Below, in pieces: positions 1 to 7,191 of a stretch of 33,363 nucleotides of DNA. The stretch spans positions 1 to 33,363 of the forward strand of contig JAZNOM010000125.1 of NCBI GenBank assembly GCA_045580835.1. The letters run 5' to 3'. Position 1 is the stretch's first letter. Each line of letters opens with the position of its first letter. The notes beneath the pieces are model-generated. The model ran no database searches, had not been told where the DNA came from, and saw nothing but the letters and a program-made list of their open reading frames with translations. The DNA is from UMGS902 sp045580835. GTDB lineage: Bacteria > Bacillota > Clostridia > Oscillospirales > CAG-272. The position numbers and the translations under genes were made by a program.

Positions 1-1
1 C

Positions 2-703
2 GGCAACGATGACGCGTTTTTGCAATATCTTGATGAAGCAAAAGAGTATATCGGTGATTATCTTGGCGAGTACCTTGCAGACGGCATCCGTGCAGTGCAT
101 CACAGTGACGGATATCGCGCGGCAGAGTGTCCCGCATACCGCGTTGTGTCGATGCGTCTTGCAAGGCTTATTCCTATTTTGCAACGGATAAGCGGTGAAA
201 CGCGCGTTATTGCGTTTGACGGGCGAGCCGCATCGGGAAAATCTACTGCGGCAAAGGCACTTTGCGCAATACTTGACGCTTCGTCGGTGCATATGGACGA
301 TTTCTTTTTGCCATTGGAGCTTCGTACCAAAGAGAGGCTGGAGGAGGTTGGCGGCAACGTGCATTATGAGCGTTTTGCAAGCGAGGTTTTGCCGCATTTG
401 CGTGGCGAAAACCGCTTTTCTTACAACGTTTTTGACTGCTCAAAAATGCAGCTTTGCGGTGTGCGGGAGGTTGCCGCGGCAAAAATCAAGGTGGTTGAGG
501 GGGCGTATGCCCTGCACCCAAGCTTTGGCGACTATGCTGACATCAAGGTGTTTGTGGACGTTTCGTCCGATGAACAAATGCGCCGCATTTTGACGCGCAA
601 CGGCGAACAAATGGCGGCGATGTTCAAAGAAAAGTGGATTCCCATGGAAGAAGCGTATTACGAAAAGTTTAAAATAAAAGAAAAAGCTGATACAGTGATA
701 TAA
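2..703 (+). CDS. Uridine kinase-like P-loop nucleoside/nucleotide kinase, 5'-truncated by the window edge
   Basis: Probably an ATP-dependent phosphotransferase of the uridine kinase/phosphoribulokinase P-loop class; the substrate cannot be read from the sequence. A Walker A motif (GRAASGKST) lies near codon 75, followed by the DDFF(L) motif after the second beta strand, as in uridine kinases. The C-terminal half has the expected 'VVEGAYALHP' and 'FVDVS' strands. The frame is open to the left edge with no stop, and the first possible start (TTG at 20) has no ribosome-binding site, so the true start is probably upstream. About 70 residues precede the P-loop, longer than a minimal kinase, so the missing part may hold an N-terminal domain. 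It converges on the minus-strand gene ending at 737 and shares a terminator with it. A second, different kinase of this class is at 26365-27276. Confidence 0.75.
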   Translation, partial: GNDDAFLQYLDEAKEYIGDYLGEYLADGIRAVHHSDGYRAAECPAYRVVSMRLARLIPILQRISGETRVIAFDGRAASGKSTAAKALCAILDASSVHMDDFFLPLELRTKERLEEVGGNVHYERFASEVLPHLRGENRFSYNVFDCSKMQLCGVREVAAAKIKVVEGAYALHPSFGDYADIKVFVDVSSDEQMRRILTRNGEQMAAMFKEKWIPMEEAYYEKFKIKEKADTVI

Positions 704-706
704 AAT

Positions 707-738
707 AAAGCTTACGTGCTTTGCACGTAAGCTTTTTT
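707..738. terminator. Bidirectional rho-independent terminator
   Basis: A perfect 13-bp stem (707-719 with 723-735) around a TTT loop, with A-rich and T-rich flanks on either side. It separates two convergent genes, and the minus-strand stop codon (737-739) lies just at its edge, so it can serve both strands. Confidence 0.9.
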
Positions 739-1432
739 ATATAAACATTTTTCTTTCCATTGACTCTCTGGCAGGGCGGCAAACCGCAAAGAATATAAGC
801 AGACCTCCGAGAAATACAAGTGCAATAAGCGGATAGTATGACCAGATAAGTCCGTGCTTGATTTCAAAGGTGTAATTCATCAAAAACTCCATAAGCGGAG
901 TGAAAAGACCAAGCGCGATAAACGCACCGCCGAAAATGTAAAGCACGCCGCGTCGGATAAGCCACGTAAGCGTGACAACCGCGCTTATGATAGCGCCTAC
1001 GGTGCCGACAACCGGAAAAGCAAAGCTCAAAAACCAATCGCCGTTTGTTGCGAGATTTATATACAAAAGATAAAGTCCCACTGCCGCAAATCCGCACGGT
1101 ACAAATATAATCGGATTTGGCTTTTTGAACCACATCGGCAAAATGATAAGCTCATATGCAAGCATAATGGCGCCGATAACAAAGCCAGACCATGTAACAA
1201 CGCCGTTTATACGCACATCGCATAGCAGCGTAATTATCATCGGCAAAAAGAAAATGCAACTTATTACGATAAGTGCGCCGAGCGGACTTACCATGGTTAC
1301 GGGATGCTGATTTTTCGGATAAAGCTCGTCGGTGACGGCGCGGCTTATATCGGGATGATACGGCACCGTGCCGCAAAGCGGACATTTATGCTCGGTACTG
1401 CCAAGCTTTACCCCACAGTTTATGCAATACAT
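737..1432 (-). CDS. Zinc-ribbon, six-TM membrane protein (DUF6320-like)
   Basis: Function unknown. The N-terminus carries a zinc-ribbon with CxxC pairs at C3/C6 and C17/C20 ('YCINCG', 'CPLCG'). About six hydrophobic segments follow, at roughly residues 45-70, 78-100, 106-128, 132-158, 166-190 and 196-218. This layout resembles proteins annotated as DUF6320, which I recall next to esterase/acyltransferase genes; that family name is from memory and unverified. It is the second gene of an operon: its AAAGGAG ribosome-binding site overlaps the stop of the upstream esterase fusion gene (12-nt gap), so the two are probably made together. A plausible role is a membrane partner for that enzyme, but nothing here proves it. 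It ends at a shared bidirectional terminator. Confidence 0.7.
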   Translation of the reverse strand: MYCINCGVKLGSTEHKCPLCGTVPYHPDISRAVTDELYPKNQHPVTMVSPLGALIVISCIFFLPMIITLLCDVRINGVVTWSGFVIGAIMLAYELIILPMWFKKPNPIIFVPCGFAAVGLYLLYINLATNGDWFLSFAFPVVGTVGAIISAVVTLTWLIRRGVLYIFGGAFIALGLFTPLMEFLMNYTFEIKHGLIWSYYPLIALVFLGGLLIFFAVCRPARESMERKMFI

Positions 1433-1444
1433 ATTTTAACTCCT

Positions 1445-3604
1445 TTACTGACCGTTGCTTTCAACCTCACAAACGATACCCATGTCGCGAAGCACCTCGT
1501 GGAAGCGTGCTTCAAGCAAAGGCTCTCGGATATCGCGGATAAAGTTGATATAAAGCGTTCCGTTAAACGAAATCACTCCGCAGTTGTACGGCGCGGTTGC
1601 CTGCGTGCCCAAAATAAAGTCCATGCGCTCGACGTACGGCATCATGGCTTCAGGAAGCGTCACCGCACCGAGATTTGAAATTGAAAGGCATGATTTGCGC
1701 TCGCCGACCGCGTCAAATACAAGGCGCATAACGATATTTTTAATCGCAAGCGGCGCAATTTTGATGATAAGTGCGCGCTCGGAATCAACATTGGTTGTTA
1801 TTTTTTTGCGCATTTGCTTTGCGGTAACGTCAAGTCCCATGTGGTGGCTGACGATTTTGCAAATTTCCTCAAATGAGAATTCACCAAGGCGAGTTTCAAT
1901 TTCGGGAGTGGTGTAAAAAGCAAAATTGCGAAGTGTTTTACTTGGGAAAATTTTGCGCAGATTTACGGGCAAAAGCACTTTGATAGACTTGCGCTTTTTG
2001 CGGTTTGGAACGCGCTCTGCCTGAAGTGATTGCAAAGCCTGCATTGTAACCGCACATAAAAACGCAGTAAGGCTTACCTTGTATTTGTGAGCTGCTTCAA
2101 GCACCTTTTCGGTAGGAATCTTAAAGCAGGTGAGATGCAAAAAGCCTGCAGGCTCTATTGTGCCGCCGACTCGCCAGGCATCGTTTTCCTGCCTTGATGC
2201 GCACACATCACCGGCGTATTTGAGGAAGCTGTCCTCCATTTCCTCCTCACTCGGCTCGTCAAGCCTTGCAAGCACGCCGTCGGTTGCAGGGATTTTTATA
2301 CCGTGCTTTTCTTCGAGATACTCGGCAAGCAGGGTTTTTAAAAATATCATTGCGCCCGTGCCGTCGGTTAGAGAGTGGAAGTATTCAACCGCTATACGCT
2401 TTTTGTATACAAGTACTCGGAGTGCGCATTTTGAAGTTTCCTTGTTTGACATACGCACAAGCGGATAACTGCTTTCCTCTGAAATCTCGGGAGCTGCGGA
2501 AAGCTGTTCGAGATAGTACCAGAACATACCGCGGCGAAGTCTTGCGGCAATTGAGGGAAATCTCCGCACGGTAACGTCAAGTGCGGCACGGAGTACATCA
2601 ACGTCGACATCCTCCTTAAGCGTTGCCGAAAGGCGGAAAACGTTGCTCCAGTTTTGTCTGCGCGCGGCAGGATAAATCTTTGCCGCATTGTCAAGGCGCA
2701 TCCAGCGAAGCTTGCGCTCCTCGGACATATGTTTTGTCAAGAATTGATTAATTTCAGTAAAATCCTCGCGGTTTTCGCGAAGGTCGTATACCACATAAGC
2801 ATGCCAACGCTCGGGAGCTATAAGAAGTTTGCTTTTTGCGCCCGATGCGAGAAGCTTTTCGTGCATCAGAGTTGCATCGCTTAGCATTATTTCGTCACCG
2901 CCTGCAAAAATAAGTGACGGAGGCATTTCGTCAAGGTCGCCGAAAAGCGGAGAAACATATGGGTCAAGGCGATTTATTGCATAGTTGTTTGCAAAATAGT
3001 CAAGTCTCTCAATAGTCATTGAGGGGTCTTTGTCTTTGTTTGTTTCGTAGGACTCGCCTTTTGCGGTAAAGTCTGTCCACGGCGAAATTGCGATAATGCC
3101 GCCGGGCATCTCTTCACCAAGCTCGCGAAGCTTTAAGCAAAGTGCATAGCAAAGTCCGCCGCCTGCACTTTCGCCGCAGAGCGTTATGCGCGACGGCGAA
3201 AAGCCTTTTTGCAAGAGATAGCGGTATGCTTCAAGCGAGTCGTCGAGTGCGGCAGGAAATTTATGCTCGGGTGCAAGACGGTACGCAGGGCAGAAAACGC
3301 GCACGCCGCAGTGTGCGGCAAGCGTTGTGCCAAAGCCCTTTGCATATTCAATGTCGCCGCAGGTATATCCGCCGCCGTGCAGGTAAAGAATAACACCCTG
3401 ACGGCGTTCGTCGCGCGGCATAACCCATGCTCCGCAAAAATTATCAAATTTATGCTCTTTTGTGACAACTTGTTTTTTGTGTACGCTTGACATGAGGTTG
3501 CCGATTGTATTTTGCCCCTTGCGAAGCGTGACAAGCGAGCAGTTGTTAAGCAGTGGGCGAAGCCTCGCCATCTGTCGCTTAAGTGTCTTTGCAGAAAAAG
3601 CCAT
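1445..3604 (-). CDS. Two-domain protein: HSL-type alpha/beta esterase fused to a condensation/alcohol-acetyltransferase-like domain
   Basis: 719 residues with two recognisable halves. Residues 1-295 form a hormone-sensitive-lipase-type alpha/beta hydrolase. It has the oxyanion motif HGGGY (76-80), nucleophile elbow GESAGG with Ser146, Asp237 (GGDE) and His268 (WHAY). Residues about 297-719 resemble the chloramphenicol-acetyltransferase/condensation superfamily, with the HxxxDG active-site motif at H410-D414-G415 (HSLTDG), near residue 115 of that domain. The first half would hydrolyse short acyl esters; the second would transfer acyl groups. Together they suggest acyl shuttling on a lipid or alcohol, but the substrate is unknown. 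Start ATG 3604 is backed by an AAAGGA site about 8-10 nt upstream. It is co-transcribed with the zinc-ribbon membrane gene at 737-1432. The domain calls are firmer than the combined function. Confidence 0.8.
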   Translation of the reverse strand: MAFSAKTLKRQMARLRPLLNNCSLVTLRKGQNTIGNLMSSVHKKQVVTKEHKFDNFCGAWVMPRDERRQGVILYLHGGGYTCGDIEYAKGFGTTLAAHCGVRVFCPAYRLAPEHKFPAALDDSLEAYRYLLQKGFSPSRITLCGESAGGGLCYALCLKLRELGEEMPGGIIAISPWTDFTAKGESYETNKDKDPSMTIERLDYFANNYAINRLDPYVSPLFGDLDEMPPSLIFAGGDEIMLSDATLMHEKLLASGAKSKLLIAPERWHAYVVYDLRENREDFTEINQFLTKHMSEERKLRWMRLDNAAKIYPAARRQNWSNVFRLSATLKEDVDVDVLRAALDVTVRRFPSIAARLRRGMFWYYLEQLSAAPEISEESSYPLVRMSNKETSKCALRVLVYKKRIAVEYFHSLTDGTGAMIFLKTLLAEYLEEKHGIKIPATDGVLARLDEPSEEEMEDSFLKYAGDVCASRQENDAWRVGGTIEPAGFLHLTCFKIPTEKVLEAAHKYKVSLTAFLCAVTMQALQSLQAERVPNRKKRKSIKVLLPVNLRKIFPSKTLRNFAFYTTPEIETRLGEFSFEEICKIVSHHMGLDVTAKQMRKKITTNVDSERALIIKIAPLAIKNIVMRLVFDAVGERKSCLSISNLGAVTLPEAMMPYVERMDFILGTQATAPYNCGVISFNGTLYINFIRDIREPLLEARFHEVLRDMGIVCEVESNGQ

Positions 3605-3632
3605 GCCGTGGTTCCTTTCGTTTGGAATATAT

Positions 3633-3944
3633 ATTATTATAACATAAGTTTAACGAGTTTTCCGTTTTTTTTTGCAAAAAAAACGATGGTGTTTAGCCAT
3701 CGAGGAAAACTCACAAAGCGGCGGAACTAAAGTGACCATTTGCAGGCAGTCGGCGCCGCGATTATTATAACATAAGTTTAACGAGTTTTCCGTTTTTTTT
3801 GCAAAAAAAACGATGGTGTTTAGCCATCGAGGAAAACTCACAAAGCGGCGGAACCAAAGTGACGATTTGCAGGCAGTCGGCGCCGCGATTATTATAACAT
3901 AAGTTTAACGAGTTTTCCGTATTTTTTGTAAAAAAACGATGGTG
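3633..3944. repeat. Tandem array of structured 127/128-bp repeats (about 2.5 units)
   Basis: Units begin at 3633, 3761 and 3888, giving periods of 128 and 127 bp; the third is cut off near 3944, and a relic (GCCGCGATT) follows at 3961-3969. Units 1 and 2 are almost identical. Each folds on paper as a three-way junction. In unit 1 the outer stem is GAGTTTTCC (3655-3663) with GGAAAACTC (3704-3712). Inner hairpin 1 is a T-run/A-run (3664-3684). Inner hairpin 2 is CGATGG/CCATCG (3684-3702) with a TGTTTAG loop. Short open frames through the array on the minus strand have no ribosome-binding site and look spurious. A same-shaped element with different stems is at 33278-33326. Confidence 0.85.
3636..3644 (-). 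promoter_or_regulatory. Extended -10 promoter for the esterase-fusion operon
   Basis: On the minus strand this reads TGTTATAAT, an extended -10 (TGn + TATAAT), placing initiation about 25 nt before the ATG at 3604. No good -35 is present at 17 nt. The same TGTTATAAT is carried by each unit of the adjacent tandem repeat (3764-3772, 3891-3899), so the repeat seems to have supplied or copied the promoter. Confidence 0.55.
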
Positions 3945-3973
3945 AAAACACTTTATATGTGCCGCGATTGCGA

Positions 3974-4002
3974 TTGACAATAAAAAACGATATTGATATA
4001 AT
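3974..4002 (+). promoter_or_regulatory. Consensus sigma-A promoter of cysK
   Basis: TTGACA (3974-3979) and TATAAT (3997-4002) with a 17-nt spacer: a perfect match to the vegetative consensus. Initiation would fall near 4008-4010, right at the AAAGGAG ribosome-binding site (4009-4015), so the predicted leader is only about 15 nt. Confidence 0.9.
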
Positions 4003-4024
4003 TATTTTAAAGGAGTTGGTTCTT

Positions 4025-4954
4025 ATGTCAAAGATTTATACATCGGCGGAGCAACTCATCGGAAAAACACCGATGCTTCGCCTTACGCATATCGAAAAAA
4101 ATCACGGAGCCGTTGCAAAAATAGTTGCAAAGCTTGAAATGTTCAATCCGGGCGGAAGCGCAAAAGACCGCGTTGCCGTTGCAATGCTTAACGATGCCGA
4201 GCGCCGCGGTATTATCAATAAGGACTCGGTAATTATCGAGCCGACAAGCGGAAACACGGGTATCGGACTTGCCTCGGTAGGTGCGGCTCGTGGCTACCGT
4301 ACAATCATTGTTATGCCTGACTCAATGTCAAGAGAACGCCGCGTTTTGATGAGCGCGTTCGGCGCCGAGTTGGTTTTAACCGACGGGGCTAAAGGCATGG
4401 CAGGCGCCATAGAACGTGCAGAAGAGCTTGCAAAGAAAATCCCCTGCAGCTTTATCCCCGGTCAGTTTGAAAACCCTGCAAATGCGGCCGCGCATTTTGA
4501 AACAACCGGTCCGGAGATTTACGGGGATACCGACGGTGAGGTTGACGTTTTTGTTGCCGGAGTCGGTACCGGTGGCACTATCACCGGAGTTGGAGAATAT
4601 TTAAAAAGCAGGAACAAGGATATAAAGATTGTGGCGGTTGAGCCGGCAACGAGTGCGGTGCTTTCCGGTAAGGAAAAGGGAGCGCACGGGCTTCAGGGCA
4701 TTGGTGCAGGCTTTATACCGGCAGTTCTTAACACCGAAATATACGACGAGATTATTACTGTTACCGACAGCGAGGCTTTTGCAATGGGCAGAGAACTCGG
4801 CAAAACGGAGGGGATTCTTGCTGGAATTTCTGCGGGTGCGGCACTTCATGCGGCGATAGCAGTTGCAAAACGCGAGGAAAACGCAGGCAAAACCGTTGTT
4901 GTGCTTTTGCCCGACACCGGCGACAGATATCTCTCCACGCCTATGTTTGAATAA
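4025..4954 (+). CDS. cysK: Cysteine synthase (O-acetylserine sulfhydrylase)
   Basis: PLP enzyme making L-cysteine from O-acetyl-L-serine and sulfide in the cytosol. It is 309 residues long, normal for the family. Key motifs: the PLP lysine K47 in NPGGSAKDR, the substrate loop TSGNTG (74-79), and the phosphate-binding loop GTGGT (181-185). The C-terminal GISAGA segment and the DTGDRYLST ending are also typical of CysK. The open frame extends 22 codons upstream, but ATG 4025 is chosen because it has AAAGGAG at 4009-4015 and the promoter at 3974-4002 would start transcription after the upstream codons. It is monocistronic by appearance: a strong hairpin follows at 4974-5007. No cysE or T-box/S-box leader is visible, and the leader is too short for one. 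Confidence 0.95.
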   Translation: MSKIYTSAEQLIGKTPMLRLTHIEKNHGAVAKIVAKLEMFNPGGSAKDRVAVAMLNDAERRGIINKDSVIIEPTSGNTGIGLASVGAARGYRTIIVMPDSMSRERRVLMSAFGAELVLTDGAKGMAGAIERAEELAKKIPCSFIPGQFENPANAAAHFETTGPEIYGDTDGEVDVFVAGVGTGGTITGVGEYLKSRNKDIKIVAVEPATSAVLSGKEKGAHGLQGIGAGFIPAVLNTEIYDEIITVTDSEAFAMGRELGKTEGILAGISAGAALHAAIAVAKREENAGKTVVVLLPDTGDRYLSTPMFE

Positions 4955-4973
4955 TTTGCATAAAATTTAGCAT

Positions 4974-5017
4974 CTCCGCCAACACTACTATAAAAGTGTT
5001 GGCGGAGGTGTTTTTTT
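4974..5017 (+). terminator. cysK terminator overlapping the ribosome-binding site and start of the next gene
   Basis: A perfect 13-bp stem (CTCCGCCAACACT, 4974-4986, with 4995-5007), an 8-nt loop, then GTG and seven Ts. The 3' arm contains most of the GGAGG (5004-5008) that serves the next gene, and the T-run provides its TTG start (5016). Folding would therefore both end cysK transcription and hide the downstream ribosome-binding site. Confidence 0.85.
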
Positions 5018-6425
5018 GAAATTTACTGGTGACTACGCTGAAAATGTAAAGCTGCTTGACGAGTGTCTTATGCCTGACAAATCGTTTGACATTATCAAGA
5101 GGCGGCTTATGATAGGCGAAAACGAGCTTACATTATACTATATAGACGGCTTTGTCAAGGACGAGAGCATGCAAAAGCTGATGACGCATTTTCTTTCGGT
5201 AAAAGCATTGCCGAATGGTGACGGTGCGGCGCAGAGCTTTATTGACAGGCATGTGCCGTATGTTGAGGTGGAAACTGCGGCTGACACAGAGCGCGCGGTG
5301 ATGCAGGTGATGAGCGGCGGAGTCTGCATGGTGGGCGACACCTTCGGCAGTGAGGTTGTGCTGATAGACGCGCGCACATATCCCGTGCGCGGAGTCGAGG
5401 AGCCTGAAAGCGACCGGGTCATGCGCGGTTCGCGCGACGGATTTGTTGAAACGCTGATTTTTAACACCGCACTTATCCGCCGCCGTATTCGCGATACGAA
5501 TCTGCGCGTTGTGTACAAGAACATCGGCAAATCCTCGAAAACCGATATCGCAATAGTTTATCTTGAGGGAACTGCCGATGAAAAATATGTTAAATGGCTT
5601 GAAAAAAAGCTTGACGGTATCAAGGCGGACAGTCTGCCGATGGGACATGAGAGTCTTGCCGAGAGCCTTATTGGGCAAAAATGGTACAATCCTTTTCCGA
5701 AAATCCGTTACACCGAACGTCCCGATACCGCCACGGCGCAAATAATGGAGGGTAGTGTGTTGATTTTGTGCGACACATCCCCTGACGCTATGATACTGCC
5801 GACATCTATTTTTGACTTTTTGCAGGAAACGGGCGACTACTATTTTCCGCCGTTTACAGGCACCTATTTGCGCATAGTGCGCCACTGCATCTTCTGGCTG
5901 ACGCTTTTTTTGGTGCCGCTTTGGTATTTGCTTGTCATGCATCCGCAGTATGTTCCGCATTGGCTATCGTTTATTGTACCGGAAGAACACGGTTCACTGC
6001 CGCTTATAGCACAGCTTTTCTTGGTGGAGTTTGTGATTGACGGACTGAAGCTTGCTTCAATGAATACGCCAAGTATGCTGACAAATTCGTTAAGTGTTGT
6101 CGGCGGTTTGATTTTGGGTGATTTTGCGGTGGATATAGGCTGGCTTATACCCGAGGTTATTTTATATATGGCGTTTGTTGCTATTGCAAACTTTACGCAG
6201 GCAAGCTATGAGCTTGGGTACGCGGTCAAGTTTATGCGTATGCTGCTGCTTGCGGTTACGGCTATTTTCGGTGTGTGGGGATTTGCATTCGGACTTGTCG
6301 GCATAATTGTGCTAATTGCAACCAACGCAAACGTAAACAGAAAACGCTCGTATCTTTATCCTCTTGTTCCGTTCAACGGTGCAGCACTTTGCAGACTGTT
6401 ATTCAGATTAAAGAAAAAAAGCTGA
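5016..6425 (+). CDS. GerA-family spore germination protein (SpoVAF/GerAA type)
   Basis: Predicted inner-spore-membrane protein related to the A subunit of germinant receptors and to SpoVAF. It is 469 residues, near the usual 480-500. The hydrophilic N-terminal half contains the family signature around residues 128-160 (EPESDRVMRGSRDGF...LIRRRIRD). The C-terminal half has several membrane segments (about 285-310, 330-350, 360-385, 390-410, 415-440) and a basic tail. Start is TTG 5016 with GGAGG 7 nt upstream. No GerB- or GerC-type gene follows, so it stands alone, unlike tricistronic gerA operons. A partial sigma-G-like promoter (TGAATA at 4948, CAT at 4971, 17-nt gap) overlaps the cysK stop. 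It ends in a shared terminator with the convergent peptidase gene. Confidence 0.85.
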   Translation: MKFTGDYAENVKLLDECLMPDKSFDIIKRRLMIGENELTLYYIDGFVKDESMQKLMTHFLSVKALPNGDGAAQSFIDRHVPYVEVETAADTERAVMQVMSGGVCMVGDTFGSEVVLIDARTYPVRGVEEPESDRVMRGSRDGFVETLIFNTALIRRRIRDTNLRVVYKNIGKSSKTDIAIVYLEGTADEKYVKWLEKKLDGIKADSLPMGHESLAESLIGQKWYNPFPKIRYTERPDTATAQIMEGSVLILCDTSPDAMILPTSIFDFLQETGDYYFPPFTGTYLRIVRHCIFWLTLFLVPLWYLLVMHPQYVPHWLSFIVPEEHGSLPLIAQLFLVEFVIDGLKLASMNTPSMLTNSLSVVGGLILGDFAVDIGWLIPEVILYMAFVAIANFTQASYELGYAVKFMRMLLLAVTAIFGVWGFAFGLVGIIVLIATNANVNRKRSYLYPLVPFNGAALCRLLFRLKKKS

Positions 6426-6445
6426 ACGAGAGTTCAGCTTTTTTT
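6414..6445. terminator. Bidirectional terminator containing both convergent stop codons
   Basis: Seven As plus GCTGAAC (6414-6427) pair with GTTCAGC plus seven Ts (6432-6445) around a GAGA tetraloop. The TGA of the germination gene (6423-6425) and the TGA of the minus-strand peptidase gene (6434-6436) are both inside the stem. Confidence 0.92.
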
Positions 6446-6898
6446 GAGTAGTTTTTTGATTTTTACTAAAATCGCAAGGATTTTGGGATTGCGGTGGCGA
6501 TATGGAAATCTCGAAATCTGCTTTTTTGTGTATGCAAGATATTCGGCTTCATCAACGCTGTGATAAACCTCGTTCTTATAATAGCCAACCATTTTCGCCA
6601 AAACCTGTGACGGCTTTACACCATGTTCAAGCACTTGTTGATTGTCACCGCACATTGTGTAAGTGCCGCCGCGCTTTTCAATAAGTCTGTGAAGTACGAA
6701 CATGCCGTTTTCGCGTTGGTAGAAAACTACATCGCCTGCCTTTACCGACTCTGCTGCTCCAAGTATAACCGCATCATCGCCTTGATGAATCAATGGTTCC
6801 ATACTTGTGCCGCGCGGATAAAACTTGAACTCTCCACCGCTTTCAATTACTTCTTTGATAAGCGGATAAAGTTCATCAAGCTCCACAAAGTCACGCAA
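6434..6898 (-). CDS. S24/S26-family signal-peptidase-like serine protease, no membrane anchor
   Basis: 154 residues from the chosen start. The catalytic serine is S32 in GTSMEPL. A histidine (H70, VLHRLI) stands where bacterial type I signal peptidases have lysine, followed by CGDNQ (D85). This His/Asp layout resembles the SipW/eukaryotic ER type. No hydrophobic segment long enough to cross the membrane is visible, and the C-terminus is strongly basic, so it may be cytosolic or peripheral. TTG 6898 is chosen over an upstream ATG (6958). TTG has AAGGAGG 9 nt upstream (6908-6914) and overlaps the PqqD-like stop by 8 nt; the ATG would overlap 68 nt with no ribosome-binding site. Its pairing with a PqqD-like gene suggests processing or maturation of a peptide, but no precursor gene was seen. 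Confidence 0.75.
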   Translation of the reverse strand: MRDFVELDELYPLIKEVIESGGEFKFYPRGTSMEPLIHQGDDAVILGAAESVKAGDVVFYQRENGMFVLHRLIEKRGGTYTMCGDNQQVLEHGVKPSQVLAKMVGYYKNEVYHSVDEAEYLAYTKKQISRFPYRHRNPKILAILVKIKKLLKKS

Positions 6899-7151
6899 GC
6901 GCGCCTGCCTCCTTAAGCATGCCGATATATGCTTCGGTATCGCGGGTAGCAGTTTCAATATCTATTTCGTACTTGTCAGCAAGTGTCTTTGCAACTGCTT
7001 CAACGGTGGTATCTTCTTTGAGAAGCTCCCAGATAAACGCACCGGTTTCGTTGAGGGCAATCATTCCGCCGCCTTCGGCAGCGCGGGCAGCCGAAACTGC
7101 GTAATACTTTGTTCCGATTTTTCTAACAATATATCCGTCTTTGATTTTCAT
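6891..7151 (-). CDS. PqqD-like peptide-chaperone (RRE-fold) protein
   Basis: 86 residues with the PqqD-family look: a beta-hairpin start (GYIVRKIGTKYYAV), the signature ALNETGAFIWELL near residues 32-44, then two helices ending in a short acidic segment. PqqD-fold proteins bind leader peptides of ribosomally made modified peptides and hand them to enzymes. ATG 7151 is chosen because GGGAG lies 7-8 nt upstream; a longer frame reaching 7220 would start inside the promoter. It overlaps and is probably coupled to the S26-type peptidase gene. No radical SAM enzyme, transporter or obvious precursor peptide is nearby, so the client is unknown. Confidence 0.8.
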   Translation of the reverse strand: MKIKDGYIVRKIGTKYYAVSAARAAEGGGMIALNETGAFIWELLKEDTTVEAVAKTLADKYEIDIETATRDTEAYIGMLKEAGALA

Positions 7152-7191
7152 GGTGATCTCCCTTTTGCATACATATTCTTTATACTTAATC

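Noticed and set aside
3633..3944. Possible CRISPR array
   Set aside because: The whole 127/128-bp unit is repeated head to tail, with no short repeats alternating with unique spacers and no cas genes nearby.
3650..3980. Short minus-strand open frames (63-71 codons) with cysteine- and phenylalanine-rich repeats
   Set aside because: They lie wholly within the tandem structured repeat, repeat with the same period and lack a ribosome-binding site; they are a by-product of the repeat.
5133..5960. 275-codon minus-strand open frame antisense to the GerA-family gene
   Set aside because: It overlaps a clear GerA-family protein and shows no recognised motif; considered a shadow.
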